Shown in pieces: positions 17,165 to 24,875 of a stretch of DNA of 44,487 nt. This stretch comes from Leptospira gomenensis (GTDB lineage Bacteria; Spirochaetota; Leptospiria; Leptospirales; Leptospiraceae), in contig NZ_RQFA01000024.1 in assembly GCF_004770155.1 (NCBI RefSeq), forward strand, positions 1-44,487. The letters run 5' to 3'. The notes beneath the pieces were generated by a model. That model ran no database searches. It was not told the origin of the DNA and was given only the letters and a program-made list of their open reading frames with translations. How positions within the stretch are numbered: the stretch's first letter is position 1; each line of letters begins with the position of its first letter. The translations under genes and the position numbers were made by a program.

Positions 17165-17566
17165 TCAGAGTGGAGCGCCGCAACCTGCGCAGAGTGCGGA
17201 GCCTGTATCCCGACGTCCGCAGTATCGACAACGTGGATCTCGTTTTTGGAACAGGGAGGAATTCCCTCCTTTCCATTGTTCTCTCATTTTTTCACAGGTG
17301 ACGATCGTTCCGTTCCGATCCACATAGGCGAGACCATACGGATCGGGAGGTAAATAGTTCGGTAGTCCAATGGCTTCATACACCTTCCAAAATTTTTTTA
17401 GTTGGATATCTTGTTCGGAAATATTGCCGCAAGCCTTAGCTTCAAGAATCCGCTGACAGGCCGTCTCTAAATCCACTCCGGTATATTTCCGTATTTCTTT
17501 TGCGATCTCAATATCGGAATTACTGAACGATATTTCCTCTCTACTCATTGTAACCTCATTCTTCAT
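17165..17566 (-). CDS. Zinc-ribbon protein
   Basis: 133 residues. The C-terminus has CRYCGRRDTGSALCAGCG, two CxxC pairs that would bind one zinc. The N-terminal part is helical (a UBA-like segment KYTGVDLETACQRILEAKA). ATG 17566 overlaps the upstream gene; ATG 17548 has a better GAGG spacing and could be the real start. Function unknown; it may bind nucleic acid or protein. Confidence 0.55.
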   Translation of the reverse strand: MKNEVTMSREEISFSNSDIEIAKEIRKYTGVDLETACQRILEAKACGNISEQDIQLKKFWKVYEAIGLPNYLPPDPYGLAYVDRNGTIVTCEKMREQWKGGNSSLFQKRDPRCRYCGRRDTGSALCAGCGAPL

Positions 17567-17759
17567 AGTCCTCGCCCTTCGGGATAGGTGGAACAGGTCT
17601 TACGATGATTTCTTTGGCTTCTTTCGGATCATCGGGAAAGAAATGGAACACGATCCATTTCAGCGGAAGCCAAAGAAAAATCCAGATCGCAAAGAATCCG
17701 AGAAGTGTATAGAAAATCGTATAACCCGAGACCAGCTCAAAAGTTTCGAAATCGCTCAT
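17556..17759 (-). CDS. Small single-span membrane protein
   Basis: 67 residues with one long hydrophobic helix (TIFYTLLGFFAIWIFLWLPL) and a proline-rich acidic tail facing the cytoplasm. It lies between RtcB and the zinc-ribbon gene, seven bases from RtcB. Not recognised. Confidence 0.55.
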   Translation of the reverse strand: MSDFETFELVSGYTIFYTLLGFFAIWIFLWLPLKWIVFHFFPDDPKEAKEIIVRPVPPIPKGEDYEE

Positions 17760-17766
17760 AATAGCC

Positions 17767-18960
17767 CTACCCCTTCACACACATAACTTGTTTTAGTTCT
17801 GCCACGATGGAAACGAGCGATTCCTGGTATTTCATAACCTGTATGATATCCTTGTAGGCACCCGGAATCTCATCGAGAACACCCAGATCTTTACGACATT
17901 CCACCCCATGAGTCTGCTTTTCCAAATCCTCGACTGAGAAGTGAGCTTTTGCTTTATTGCGCGAGAGTCTACGACCTGCACCATGTGAAGCAGAGTGGAA
18001 AGAATCTGGATTTCCGAGTCCCTTCACTATAAAGGATTTTGCCCCCATCGAACCGGGTATGATTCCGTATTCTCCGTTCCTCGCAGAAATTGCACCTTTG
18101 CGGGTTACGATCACGTCTTCCCCAAAGTGAGTTTCTTCCGACACGTAGTTATGGTGACAGATAACGTCGAATGTCGTTTCCATGTGAGGAATGTAACGCT
18201 TGATTGCGTTCTTATAGAGCTCCATCATCGTAACTCTGTTCAGGTAGGCATATTGTTGCGCCCAAGCAAGATCACGAGCGTATTCCCGCATTTCAGAAGT
18301 CCCGCTCAGGAAAACCGCAAGATCCTTGTCTGGAAGAGTTTCGTTGTGAATGAGTCCGCGAGCGATCGCGATATGATGCTCTGCAAGAGTTTTTCCGATG
18401 TTCCGGGAACCCGAATGAAGGAGCAACCAGACGTTGTCCTCAGTGTCAACGCAGAGTTCTATGAAGTGATTCCCTCCTCCGAGAGTCCCGATTTGAGTCT
18501 TCATTTTTTGGGAAAGATCTTGGACAGTGTGGCTGAGATAAGGAAAATTTCCCATGAGATGGGAGGCGAGTTCCGCATTCGGCCCCTTTGTGAACAACTT
18601 GGAAAAAACTTCGTCGTCGTGTGCGTTGAATCCGACAGGGATATCTCTCTCGACTTGACTACGGATCTGTTTCAAGGATTCAGGGAGATCTTTTGAGGTG
18701 AGGTTTGTTTTCGAGGCCATCATCCCGCAACCGATGTCTACTCCGACGGCAGCCGGTGAGACCGCGTCTTTCATTGCGATTACGGAACCGACGGTTGCAC
18801 CCTTTCCATAGTGGACGTCTGGCATCACCGCAACGTGTTTGAAAACCCACGGAAGTTCTGCGATGTTTTTCAGTTGGCCGAGTGCTTGTTCCTCGACCTC
18901 TTCTTGTCTCGTCCAAAGTTTGATTGGAACATTCTTACCGTGTAATTCGGATATGCACAT
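17767..18960 (-). CDS. rtcB: RtcB RNA ligase
   Basis: 397 residues, close to the usual size (about 400). All RtcB landmarks are present: MPDVHYGKG near 46, GVDIGCG with the metal ligand Cys78 and Asp75, TLGGGNHF (His165), HSGSRNIG (from His182), ICHHN, GSMGAKSF and the SHGAGRR segment with the His that is guanylylated (His326). RtcB joins 2',3'-cyclic phosphate or 3'-phosphate RNA to 5'-OH RNA using GTP and Mn2+. In a phage it probably repairs tRNA cut by host defence nucleases. A strong AGGAG precedes the start. No archease gene is next to it. Confidence 0.95.
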   Translation of the reverse strand: MCISELHGKNVPIKLWTRQEEVEEQALGQLKNIAELPWVFKHVAVMPDVHYGKGATVGSVIAMKDAVSPAAVGVDIGCGMMASKTNLTSKDLPESLKQIRSQVERDIPVGFNAHDDEVFSKLFTKGPNAELASHLMGNFPYLSHTVQDLSQKMKTQIGTLGGGNHFIELCVDTEDNVWLLLHSGSRNIGKTLAEHHIAIARGLIHNETLPDKDLAVFLSGTSEMREYARDLAWAQQYAYLNRVTMMELYKNAIKRYIPHMETTFDVICHHNYVSEETHFGEDVIVTRKGAISARNGEYGIIPGSMGAKSFIVKGLGNPDSFHSASHGAGRRLSRNKAKAHFSVEDLEKQTHGVECRKDLGVLDEIPGAYKDIIQVMKYQESLVSIVAELKQVMCVKG

Positions 18961-18990
18961 TTTATTCTCCTGATATTTTTCTAAAAATTC

Positions 18991-19626
18991 TTACGCGACT
19001 TTCTGAAAAAAACGAAAAGACCGATCGATGTGTCCCGTGGACGGATCGACGGCGATCATTCCGATGTAAGCCCACTTCTTCCGGGAATACCGCGGCTTGT
19101 AAGCGTCTTTCCAAATGAGAAGCCCGCCGGGTTTCAAGATTTTGTGAACCTCGTCCATCACCCTTTCCTTATTCACGAGAGGGAGCTTGTAGGTTTTGAT
19201 CGCGTGTTCTTTGTTCCACGGTGGATCTGCCTCAACGGTGTCGAAGGTGTCTTCCGGATAGTGCTTTGAGAGTTCCGTCGCGTCCCCGCATCGGTCGAGC
19301 GGAGCGAGAGTTCCGAGAACTTCCGGCTTTACGTCGAACCGTCCGTAGAGTTCCGAAGGCGGAAGCGATCCGGAAAACAGATGGAGCGCTTTGCCCTTGT
19401 TGGGGAGCATCGCCTCGATTCGCTGGATCTCCTGAAGAGCGTAGGCTCCCGGATATTTCGAATGATTCCGAAAATCCTGTCCGTAGTTCCATCTTCCGGA
19501 AAAGAAGTCATCACGCTCCCGGTGAAGCCCGGAACTTCCGTATCCCTTTCGCTCTGACCACGCGTTATATTTATCCACAAGTAGGTCCACCGTATCGGCA
19601 GGAGATCTGATAGCGGTCGTAATCAT
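18991..19626 (-). CDS. DNA methyltransferase-like protein (DPPW)
   Basis: 211 residues with a Rossmann-like core: LHLFSGSLPP (motif I-like, residues about 82-91), then DPPW (motif IV) and a KILKPGGLLIWKDA strand. DPPW is the active-site motif of N6-adenine and N4-cytosine methyltransferases. There is no obvious target-recognition domain and no partner restriction enzyme nearby, so it is an orphan, either DNA-protecting or RNA-modifying. It overlaps the ASCH gene by ATGA. Confidence 0.7.
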   Translation of the reverse strand: MITTAIRSPADTVDLLVDKYNAWSERKGYGSSGLHRERDDFFSGRWNYGQDFRNHSKYPGAYALQEIQRIEAMLPNKGKALHLFSGSLPPSELYGRFDVKPEVLGTLAPLDRCGDATELSKHYPEDTFDTVEADPPWNKEHAIKTYKLPLVNKERVMDEVHKILKPGGLLIWKDAYKPRYSRKKWAYIGMIAVDPSTGHIDRSFRFFQKVA

Positions 19627-20171
19627 CCTATCTTACCGATCCCTGTGATTTCGAATTCCGGTTGCGGTTCGAACGTGAATGGTTTTTTCCACAAACGAGA
19701 AATTTCGTTCAGATATTCGTCTGAGATTTTCGGCTCGAAAAGAGAAAGCGCCCCTTTCGTTAGATGGAATGGAAGTGGAAACGAATCCTTCAACACATAT
19801 CCGAAACCAGATTTCTCGAACCAGACGGATTCTGAGGTTTCAACGCAATCGACAATATTCGTAACACCGACAATTCCACCACGGACTTCCGCGAAATTAC
19901 TTCCGTAAACGAAATAGAAAATCTTTACTACTCGCTCCGGGAAGATTTTACACAACTTCCTATACGCCATTCGATCGAAAGTTTTAGACGCATGGATGAA
20001 AATTTGACCGCGGAAATTTGTCTTCCGTGTTCGATTCTCTATATCCTTCTTTTCCCATTCAGGGCTTTGGTCTTCGATGCGAGTTAGAATGCCGCTCACA
20101 ATCAGCGTTGCCCACGGCTGACGAACTGAGATCGCTTTTTTCGGGATTTCTTTGAGCAGGTATTCGTTCAT
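19623..20171 (-). CDS. ASCH domain protein
   Basis: 182 residues. The N-terminus has the ASCH pattern: KAISVRQPWATLIVSG (residues 12-27), then IENRTRKTNFRGQIFIHASK. ASCH proteins bind RNA or act as nucleoside amidohydrolases and are common next to RNA and DNA modification genes in phages. The second half lacks clear motifs. It is coupled by ATGA to the methyltransferase downstream and to a small gene upstream. Confidence 0.75.
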   Translation of the reverse strand: MNEYLLKEIPKKAISVRQPWATLIVSGILTRIEDQSPEWEKKDIENRTRKTNFRGQIFIHASKTFDRMAYRKLCKIFPERVVKIFYFVYGSNFAEVRGGIVGVTNIVDCVETSESVWFEKSGFGYVLKDSFPLPFHLTKGALSLFEPKISDEYLNEISRLWKKPFTFEPQPEFEITGIGKIG

Positions 20172-20365
20172 CTTTCTTCCCTCTTCGTGAAACTGAAATC
20201 ATCTATGTCCGAAACGACAACGATCTCGGAACTCCTTTCGAAACCGATCGGACGGCAAAATGCGTTTGTCTTCTCGACTGTTACAGGAATGAAGACACGA
20301 TCGTTGTGCGGGATAGGTTCGAATTTCCAAATCTCCGGATGGACTGGCGGCCTAACGTAACTCAT
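20168..20365 (-). CDS. Small protein of unknown function
   Basis: 65 residues, MSYVRPPVHPEIWKF onward. The start at 20365 overlaps the RuvC-like stop (TGATG) and the stop overlaps the ASCH start (ATGA), so it is a genuine link in the chain. No family recognised; mixed strand composition. Confidence 0.5.
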   Translation of the reverse strand: MSYVRPPVHPEIWKFEPIPHNDRVFIPVTVEKTNAFCRPIGFERSSEIVVVSDIDDFSFTKREER

Positions 20366-20841
20366 CAATACCGCCCTCTTCCGTAAACGATCATCGCCGC
20401 GTCTCGCGCGTGACTGGACGTTCTTCCGGTCCAACCGGTAAGAATTTGGAATTCTGCGGGCTTGTTCTTCGTTCCGCCCTTCTTCGGATGAACGAGACGG
20501 AAAGGAATTCCGTTCTTGTTACAGAACTCTTCCCAAAGTTTGCAGTCTCTTTTTACGGATCCCGCACCCATGCGTTTCGCGCCAGCGTTGTCTCCGAACC
20601 ACTTTCGTTTTCGTGCGTCTTCGATGAGAAGGCAGAGCGACTTGTCTTTTTCCCAATACGCCAAAACTTCGTCCTGCGCTTTGAGGACTCCGTAGGTCGC
20701 AACGTGGACCAACTTCCGAGATTCCCGACTGTAGGCGGCGAACCCGGTATTTACTCCGGGATCGATGCCGATGAGAATCTTCTCGTCAAGCGCATCGAAC
20801 TGACTTTTTTCGAAGGAGGGAACCGATTTTAGGACGCTCAT
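20365..20841 (-). CDS. RuvC-like Holliday junction resolvase
   Basis: 158 residues with an RNase H fold: IGIDPGVNTG (Asp27), LLIEDARKRK (Glu74), and SSHARDAAMIVYG (His144, Asp147), the catalytic acids of RuvC-like phage resolvases. It would cut branched DNA before packaging or during recombination. Its small size matches phage RuvC-like enzymes. Confidence 0.8.
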   Translation of the reverse strand: MSVLKSVPSFEKSQFDALDEKILIGIDPGVNTGFAAYSRESRKLVHVATYGVLKAQDEVLAYWEKDKSLCLLIEDARKRKWFGDNAGAKRMGAGSVKRDCKLWEEFCNKNGIPFRLVHPKKGGTKNKPAEFQILTGWTGRTSSHARDAAMIVYGRGRY

Positions 20842-21068
20842 TCGAAAGACCCCGTTTCGGAATACTTTGTGAGGATCTCCCCGAGTTCACCGGCTTGCCT
20901 TCGACTCAAGCGCATACGATCCGCGGTATCGGGCCCGCACCAAATCGTAGGTTCCTTTCCTATCGGTTCGCTTTCGACAATGGAACACATCCGATTTTTG
21001 GTGTCCATAAACTTGAGGGTGTTCTGCCCCTTCTTATTTTGAGAGAATACAAATTTTGTTTGGCTCAT
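20838..21068 (-). CDS. Small conserved-type phage protein
   Basis: 76 residues starting MSQTKFVFSQNKKG. The pattern FMDTKNRMCSIVESE, then TIWCGP, RMRLSRRQAGEL and YSETGSF resembles a widespread small phage protein family of unknown role. Start 21068 overlaps the upstream stop by ATGA; the longer frame from 21350 is out of place inside another gene. Confidence 0.6.
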   Translation of the reverse strand: MSQTKFVFSQNKKGQNTLKFMDTKNRMCSIVESEPIGKEPTIWCGPDTADRMRLSRRQAGELGEILTKYSETGSFE

Positions 21069-21517
21069 GCACTCTCCTTCATAGTGCGTTCGTTTTTTCT
21101 GAGAACTCGGTTCTGCCAGCTCGCAAGGAGCGCTCCGGAAACGTTGTCTTCTTCCACTGCGATTTTTTTGTAATCGGATTCGATCCAAGATATTCGAACC
21201 GGCTCCGGAATTCCTTCCAGGCGTTTGAATTGCGTCACGAAATCGGAAGCCGTCATCCAACGAGGCAAGAGATCGCCGCGGCGGATAACTTGATACATCG
21301 CTTCCGTTCCGGTTTCGGGATCGCTTGGACGAATCCGTGAAGCAAAACACGCCTCCCCTGTTTTTCGAGAAACAACATCGTAATATTTTTCTTCCGTGAA
21401 CGGACCGCGATCTTCACGCTTCGGCGGAGCGATTTTATTCCGCTCCGCTTCTCTACGGGCTCCCTCTTCGAGAGCTCCATAGAAATCGTCAACTGTAATC
21501 TCGCGGTCTCGTCTCAT
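21065..21517 (-). CDS. Unknown early protein
   Basis: 150 residues beginning MRRDREITVDDFYGALEEGARREAE. Charged, largely helical, with a FTEEKYYDVVSRKTGE segment. No recognised domain. Coupled by ATGA to the next gene; an early DNA-metabolism neighbour. Confidence 0.5.
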   Translation of the reverse strand: MRRDREITVDDFYGALEEGARREAERNKIAPPKREDRGPFTEEKYYDVVSRKTGEACFASRIRPSDPETGTEAMYQVIRRGDLLPRWMTASDFVTQFKRLEGIPEPVRISWIESDYKKIAVEEDNVSGALLASWQNRVLRKNERTMKESA

Positions 21518-21525
21518 CGTCAGAT

Positions 21526-21840
21526 TCAGTTAATTTCTAACCACTCCCTCTCTGTTGGCTTTCGGCGCTCCCCGCAATCTTGACAGATCATTTCTGTAAA
21601 TTGCTTTGGAAAAGTTTGCGTTGACTTCCATTTATGATCAGCCTCCTCATTCAAGCAGAGCGCCGCTTTAACTTCATAATTGAAACTAATCTGGGTTGTG
21701 AATACGAAGATCTTATCGCAGGATACGCAATCTTGATGATGTAAAACACCTTCATCGTATCCATACCCATCGTCGTGATTGATCTCTTGACCATGGTTGC
21801 AATACGGACATTTGACGTCATAGCGTTGCAAGGATTCCAT
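21526..21840 (-). CDS. Zinc-finger-like small protein
   Basis: 104 residues with CPYCNHG near residue 11, CVSCDK near 38-43 and ICQDCGERR near the C-terminus: three CxxC pairs. The first two could form one zinc ribbon (rubredoxin-like). No catalytic motif. Start overlaps the stop of the previous gene (TGATG). Unknown role. Confidence 0.55.
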   Translation of the reverse strand: MESLQRYDVKCPYCNHGQEINHDDGYGYDEGVLHHQDCVSCDKIFVFTTQISFNYEVKAALCLNEEADHKWKSTQTFPKQFTEMICQDCGERRKPTEREWLEIN

Positions 21841-22343
21841 CAGGCAGCCGAATTTCCTTCAAAAAGAAGTTGTTGCTCGGCTCTCTTAGGAACGTTCAGA
21901 ACGCCTTCTTCCCGGATCATTCGGTTTACCGAATCCTTGAAGTATTCGATTCGGGTCATCATCGCTTCACTTATCCGAACTTTCGGATCTCGGCTTCTTT
22001 CGAATCGCTTTGGAGTTTTGAATTTCCAAGCGTCTCCGGAATGAGGAAGTTTCTTCGTAACTTCGATCTGAACTTGGAGCCCTTCACCGAGCTTTCCTTT
22101 GAAAGTAATTTGTGTAGGCTGGATCAGATACGTTTCCTCTGAATCCAGATTCATCTCGCAGATCTCATTTACATCCAAGCGGAACGAATTGAAGGCATTC
22201 ATTACTTTGTCATCGTTGAGTGGAAACTCCGGAAGTGTGTAGGGACGTCCGGAGTAATTATCTCGAACGCGAATCTCCAAACCCTCCTTCTTGAAAGCGA
22301 TGTTCGTAACCTCGTATTGTCTAATAACTTTATTTTGACTCAC
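21840..22343 (-). CDS. Unknown early protein
   Basis: 167 residues from GTG 22343, which has GAGGAAAGG seven bases upstream; another GTG at 22367 would add eight residues with worse spacing. Beta-rich first half and a helical second half (KVRISEAMMTRIEYFKDSVN). Not recognised. It overlaps the end of the small gene at 22330-22506. Confidence 0.5.
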   Translation of the reverse strand: MSQNKVIRQYEVTNIAFKKEGLEIRVRDNYSGRPYTLPEFPLNDDKVMNAFNSFRLDVNEICEMNLDSEETYLIQPTQITFKGKLGEGLQVQIEVTKKLPHSGDAWKFKTPKRFERSRDPKVRISEAMMTRIEYFKDSVNRMIREEGVLNVPKRAEQQLLFEGNSAA

Positions 22344-22506
22344 GTCCTTTCCTCGCCAGTTCGGCACGTTCCTTTTCCATCTTCTCGAGAACTTTCTGAA
22401 CGAGATCCACTGTCGCGCCTCGCTCCTCTAAAATTTCCGCGATCCTTTTGATTCTGTAGCCGTTGCTAAGATGCCATCGGATCGATTCATCCAGATCTTT
22501 TCTCAT
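22330..22506 (-). CDS. Small helical protein
   Basis: 58 residues, MRKDLDESIRWHLSNGYRIKRIA, two or three helices that could form a helix-turn-helix (YRIKRIAEILEERGATVDLVQK). The start at 22506 overlaps the initiator stop by ATGA. Right after the initiator, so a loader or regulator of replication is possible. Confidence 0.5.
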   Translation of the reverse strand: MRKDLDESIRWHLSNGYRIKRIAEILEERGATVDLVQKVLEKMEKERAELARKGRESK

Positions 22507-23633
22507 GCTGCCGGCCTCTTGAACTTGCATGCTCCCCCCTTTGCTTTCTTGAATGCTTCGTAAAATGATTTTGCGTATAGAACCTTTGGATTCTTCGACT
22601 CGGGATCGAAGTATTCCTCCGGAGAGTTTGCACTTAGGATGAGTCGTTTTGTTTCTGGCGTAATTTTTTGATCTTGGATCCAGTCCTCAAAAAATTCGAA
22701 ATCTTCCGGTCCCCTCGATTTAAGTTCTGGCTTGTCCCATGACATCTTCTTCGGAATTCGTAAGGCTTCCGAAGTCGCTCTGATTTGATCGATGTAACTT
22801 TTCGCTGAGGAAATTTTTATAGGGATGGGTTTCCAAAATTTCATATCATCGCGGTATAGTTCGGAATCTTTAATGAAAATTAAATTTTCCATTAACTCAT
22901 AAATCAACGCCGCTTCATGCCCCTCCGTCATAAACCAGTTTATCGCAGAGGTCTCCTTGGATTCCTTCTCATTGTATTTGAGTTTGTATCTTGCCATCAG
23001 CTCGATGATCTTGCGGTGAACATTCAGGAACGTAATTTCTTCCGAGAGGGAACTCTTCTCTCTCTCTTTTTCCGTAATAGGTTCATTCTTCTTTGGTTCT
23101 TCCGTAATTGGTAGATCCGTACTAGGTTGGTTAATATTTAGTAGGTCGTGATTTTCCGGCGGTGGATTGCCGGACGTGGATGTCCGCGCGTGGGTTTCCA
23201 CAGGTGGATTTCCACGTGTGGGTTCTGGGGTCTGGACGTCTTCCGGTTGTCCAGACTTGATTTTCACGTCTGGGTTTTTCCGCTTTTTGATTTCTGGAAC
23301 AATACCTGAAAAATGCGGATTGAGTGACGGGTGTTCGTATATGATATATTCATGGACGAATTCCCCTTTCTCGTTTCTAAATCGATTCCTATGGAAATAT
23401 CCATGTCGTTCCAGGGCTTTCCAAGCTGATCGATGAGACGTCTCGCCATTGGAAGAGTGTCGCTGAGTCTCGGAAAAATTTATGATCCAATCATCGGGAC
23501 GAGCGAGGCAGAGGCCAAGAAGACCTTTTGCCTCCAACGGAAGGCTTGGGACAAAGAAGAATTCGGTATTGATCGTTTTGTAAAACGTCTCTTTCTTATT
23601 GACCCTAAAAGTTTTGATCGCTTTATCGCTCAT
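22503..23633 (-). CDS. Phage replication initiator (winged-helix, O-like)
   Basis: 376 residues. Residues about 1-120 form a winged-helix domain of the phage replisome-organiser type (LPLEAKGLLGLCLARPDDW, then HRSAWKALERHGYF). Residues about 120-200 are a Pro/Glu/Thr-rich linker containing GNPP twice, 14 residues apart. The C-terminal part is helical. The linker DNA carries five degenerate tandem 14-bp repeats that look like iterons, so this gene probably contains its own origin, as lambda O does. No helicase gene was recognised, so the host replisome is presumably loaded. Confidence 0.65.
   Translation of the reverse strand: MSDKAIKTFRVNKKETFYKTINTEFFFVPSLPLEAKGLLGLCLARPDDWIINFSETQRHSSNGETSHRSAWKALERHGYFHRNRFRNEKGEFVHEYIIYEHPSLNPHFSGIVPEIKKRKNPDVKIKSGQPEDVQTPEPTRGNPPVETHARTSTSGNPPPENHDLLNINQPSTDLPITEEPKKNEPITEKEREKSSLSEEITFLNVHRKIIELMARYKLKYNEKESKETSAINWFMTEGHEAALIYELMENLIFIKDSELYRDDMKFWKPIPIKISSAKSYIDQIRATSEALRIPKKMSWDKPELKSRGPEDFEFFEDWIQDQKITPETKRLILSANSPEEYFDPESKNPKVLYAKSFYEAFKKAKGGACKFKRPAA
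23162..23231. repeat. Five tandem 14-bp iterons (putative origin)
   Basis: The units at 23162, 23176, 23190, 23204 and 23218 (14 bp each) read GTGGATTGCCGGAC, GTGGATGTCCGCGC, GTGGGTTTCCACAG, GTGGATTTCCACGT and GTGGGTTCTGGGGT. Consensus GTGGRTTTCCAC is itself a dyad. Fourteen is not a multiple of three, so the units are conserved as DNA and not as peptide. An AT-rich stretch flanks them (23121-23150). Confidence 0.65.
23230..23256. repeat. Inverted repeat next to the iterons
   Basis: GTCTGGAC at 23230-23237 and its exact complement GTCCAGAC at 23249-23256, with 11 bases between. It abuts the iterons and could be part of the origin or an initiator site. Confidence 0.55.
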
Positions 23634-23962
23634 CTACCCGCTTCGAGAAGTTCTTCTTGTTCAGATTGGAACAGTCTCAATCGTTCTTCGAAAGGAATCA
23701 CCTGCTTCGCTGGCAGATACGTAAATTTACCGTACGCCCACGACACTTTAAAGTAGTCGATAGTCGTGACGCAATATCCGCAGAGAAAGTCTTGAATCCG
23801 GACGAGGGTGTCGCTTTTGAAAACGATCCTTCCCGCGAGAGTGAAAGTTACCTCGTCGCCGATCGTTGCGATGATCTGGCCGGGTCCATAGAATTTATCC
23901 GGATAGGACGTTTCTTCAAACTTGTATTTTTTTAGGATCGCGATAAGCGGTTCTTCTCTCAT
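23630..23962 (-). CDS. Unknown small protein
   Basis: 110 residues, MREEPLIAILKKYKFEE, mixed alpha/beta (GQIIATIGDEVTFTLAGRIVF). Couples by ATGA to the initiator and to the gene before it. No family recognised. Confidence 0.5.
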   Translation of the reverse strand: MREEPLIAILKKYKFEETSYPDKFYGPGQIIATIGDEVTFTLAGRIVFKSDTLVRIQDFLCGYCVTTIDYFKVSWAYGKFTYLPAKQVIPFEERLRLFQSEQEELLEAGR

Positions 23963-24144
23963 CTGCTTCCCTCCTTTTTATGTCTCATTGAAGGTTCCAA
24001 AAAATTGATAGGCTTCGCGCTCTTGGAATCCACGTTAGTCGCGTTTGCCGCTTCGATCGGAGTTTCAGTCTTGGAAAGAAATCTCCAAAGCCCAAGTCCT
24101 GCGAGGAGCGTCATTAGAAGTAAGAATCCTATTTCGGGTGTCAT
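23959..24144 (-). CDS. Small single-span membrane protein
   Basis: 61 residues. N-terminal helix IGFLLLMTLLAGLGLWRFL, then a polar cytoplasmic tail. ATGA overlaps on both sides show it is translated in the chain. Unknown; early membrane peptides of phages often block superinfection or lysis, but nothing here proves that. Confidence 0.5.
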   Translation of the reverse strand: MTPEIGFLLLMTLLAGLGLWRFLSKTETPIEAANATNVDSKSAKPINFLEPSMRHKKEGSR

Positions 24145-24407
24145 GCTACCCCCTTCTCATTCTTTAGAGCATTGTATTTTCGAATGATCTCCATGTCTCC
24201 GTCCTTCCGTTCGAATTCTGATTCGCTTATTTTTTTGCCGTCTTTGACTGCCTTGGATAGCTCTTGTATGGCATTGAACGGAATATACACGGAGCTTCCA
24301 TTCTGTGAAAGAGCGAATCCTCCTCTATAAAATTCCAAAGCGATCGGAGGATCGCCATCGTCCGGCCAAAGAATCCATGCTCGGTTTCCTGATAGATGTT
24401 GAATCAC
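24141..24407 (-). CDS. Unknown small protein
   Basis: 88 residues, MIQHLSGNRAWILWPDDGD, a strand-rich start (IALEFYRGGFALSQNGSSVY) followed by helices. Not recognised. Coupled by ATGA. Confidence 0.45.
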   Translation of the reverse strand: MIQHLSGNRAWILWPDDGDPPIALEFYRGGFALSQNGSSVYIPFNAIQELSKAVKDGKKISESEFERKDGDMEIIRKYNALKNEKGVA

Positions 24408-24784
24408 TTTCCTTTCTCCTTTTCGTCCGGAATCAAAATTCCGTTTTTTCTGTATTCTTCGAGTAACCGTTTGTTTATCTCGGCCCGCTTTCGATTATAA
24501 CTACGACTCCATCGCTGCAAACTGGCTTCCGCTTTCGCCTCGTGATCCTCAATGATCCTGCGCAAATCCCTTTCACGAACGTGACCGGATTTAAGGGCAA
24601 TACTTCTGTGAGAAGGATCTATTCCGAACTCTGCACACCACGGAGGTGAAATCATTTTTCCTATCCGATTTTTCGGACGTTCCGCCTTAGCGGCTTTATA
24701 TTCTCCAAGACTCATATATGAAAGACCGAGCCGTATTCTCCGATTTCGATAAGAGAAGTAAGGATCATCTTCATGCCGTTTCAT
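24404..24784 (-). CDS. Unknown basic early protein
   Basis: 126 residues, arginine-rich, with a possible helix-turn-helix in WCAEFGIDPSHRSIALKSG and then coiled-coil helices. Start at 24784 after GGAG 12 bases upstream. It follows a 91-base gap after the SbcC-like gene, in which I found no gene except a possible 8-codon reading frame. Unknown role; nucleic-acid binding is possible from its charge. Confidence 0.45.
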   Translation of the reverse strand: MKRHEDDPYFSYRNRRIRLGLSYMSLGEYKAAKAERPKNRIGKMISPPWCAEFGIDPSHRSIALKSGHVRERDLRRIIEDHEAKAEASLQRWSRSYNRKRAEINKRLLEEYRKNGILIPDEKEKGK

Positions 24785-24875
24785 TTATATTCTTTCTCCC
24801 AAAGTGCCGGTGGCGGCCGGCTTACATTAGTTTCCCAGGGTTCTTCATCTCCTCCGCCAAGGAGACTGCGTTTGT

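Noticed and set aside
23162..23231. CRISPR array
   Set aside because: Units are 14 bp, contiguous with no spacers, degenerate and inside a coding frame.
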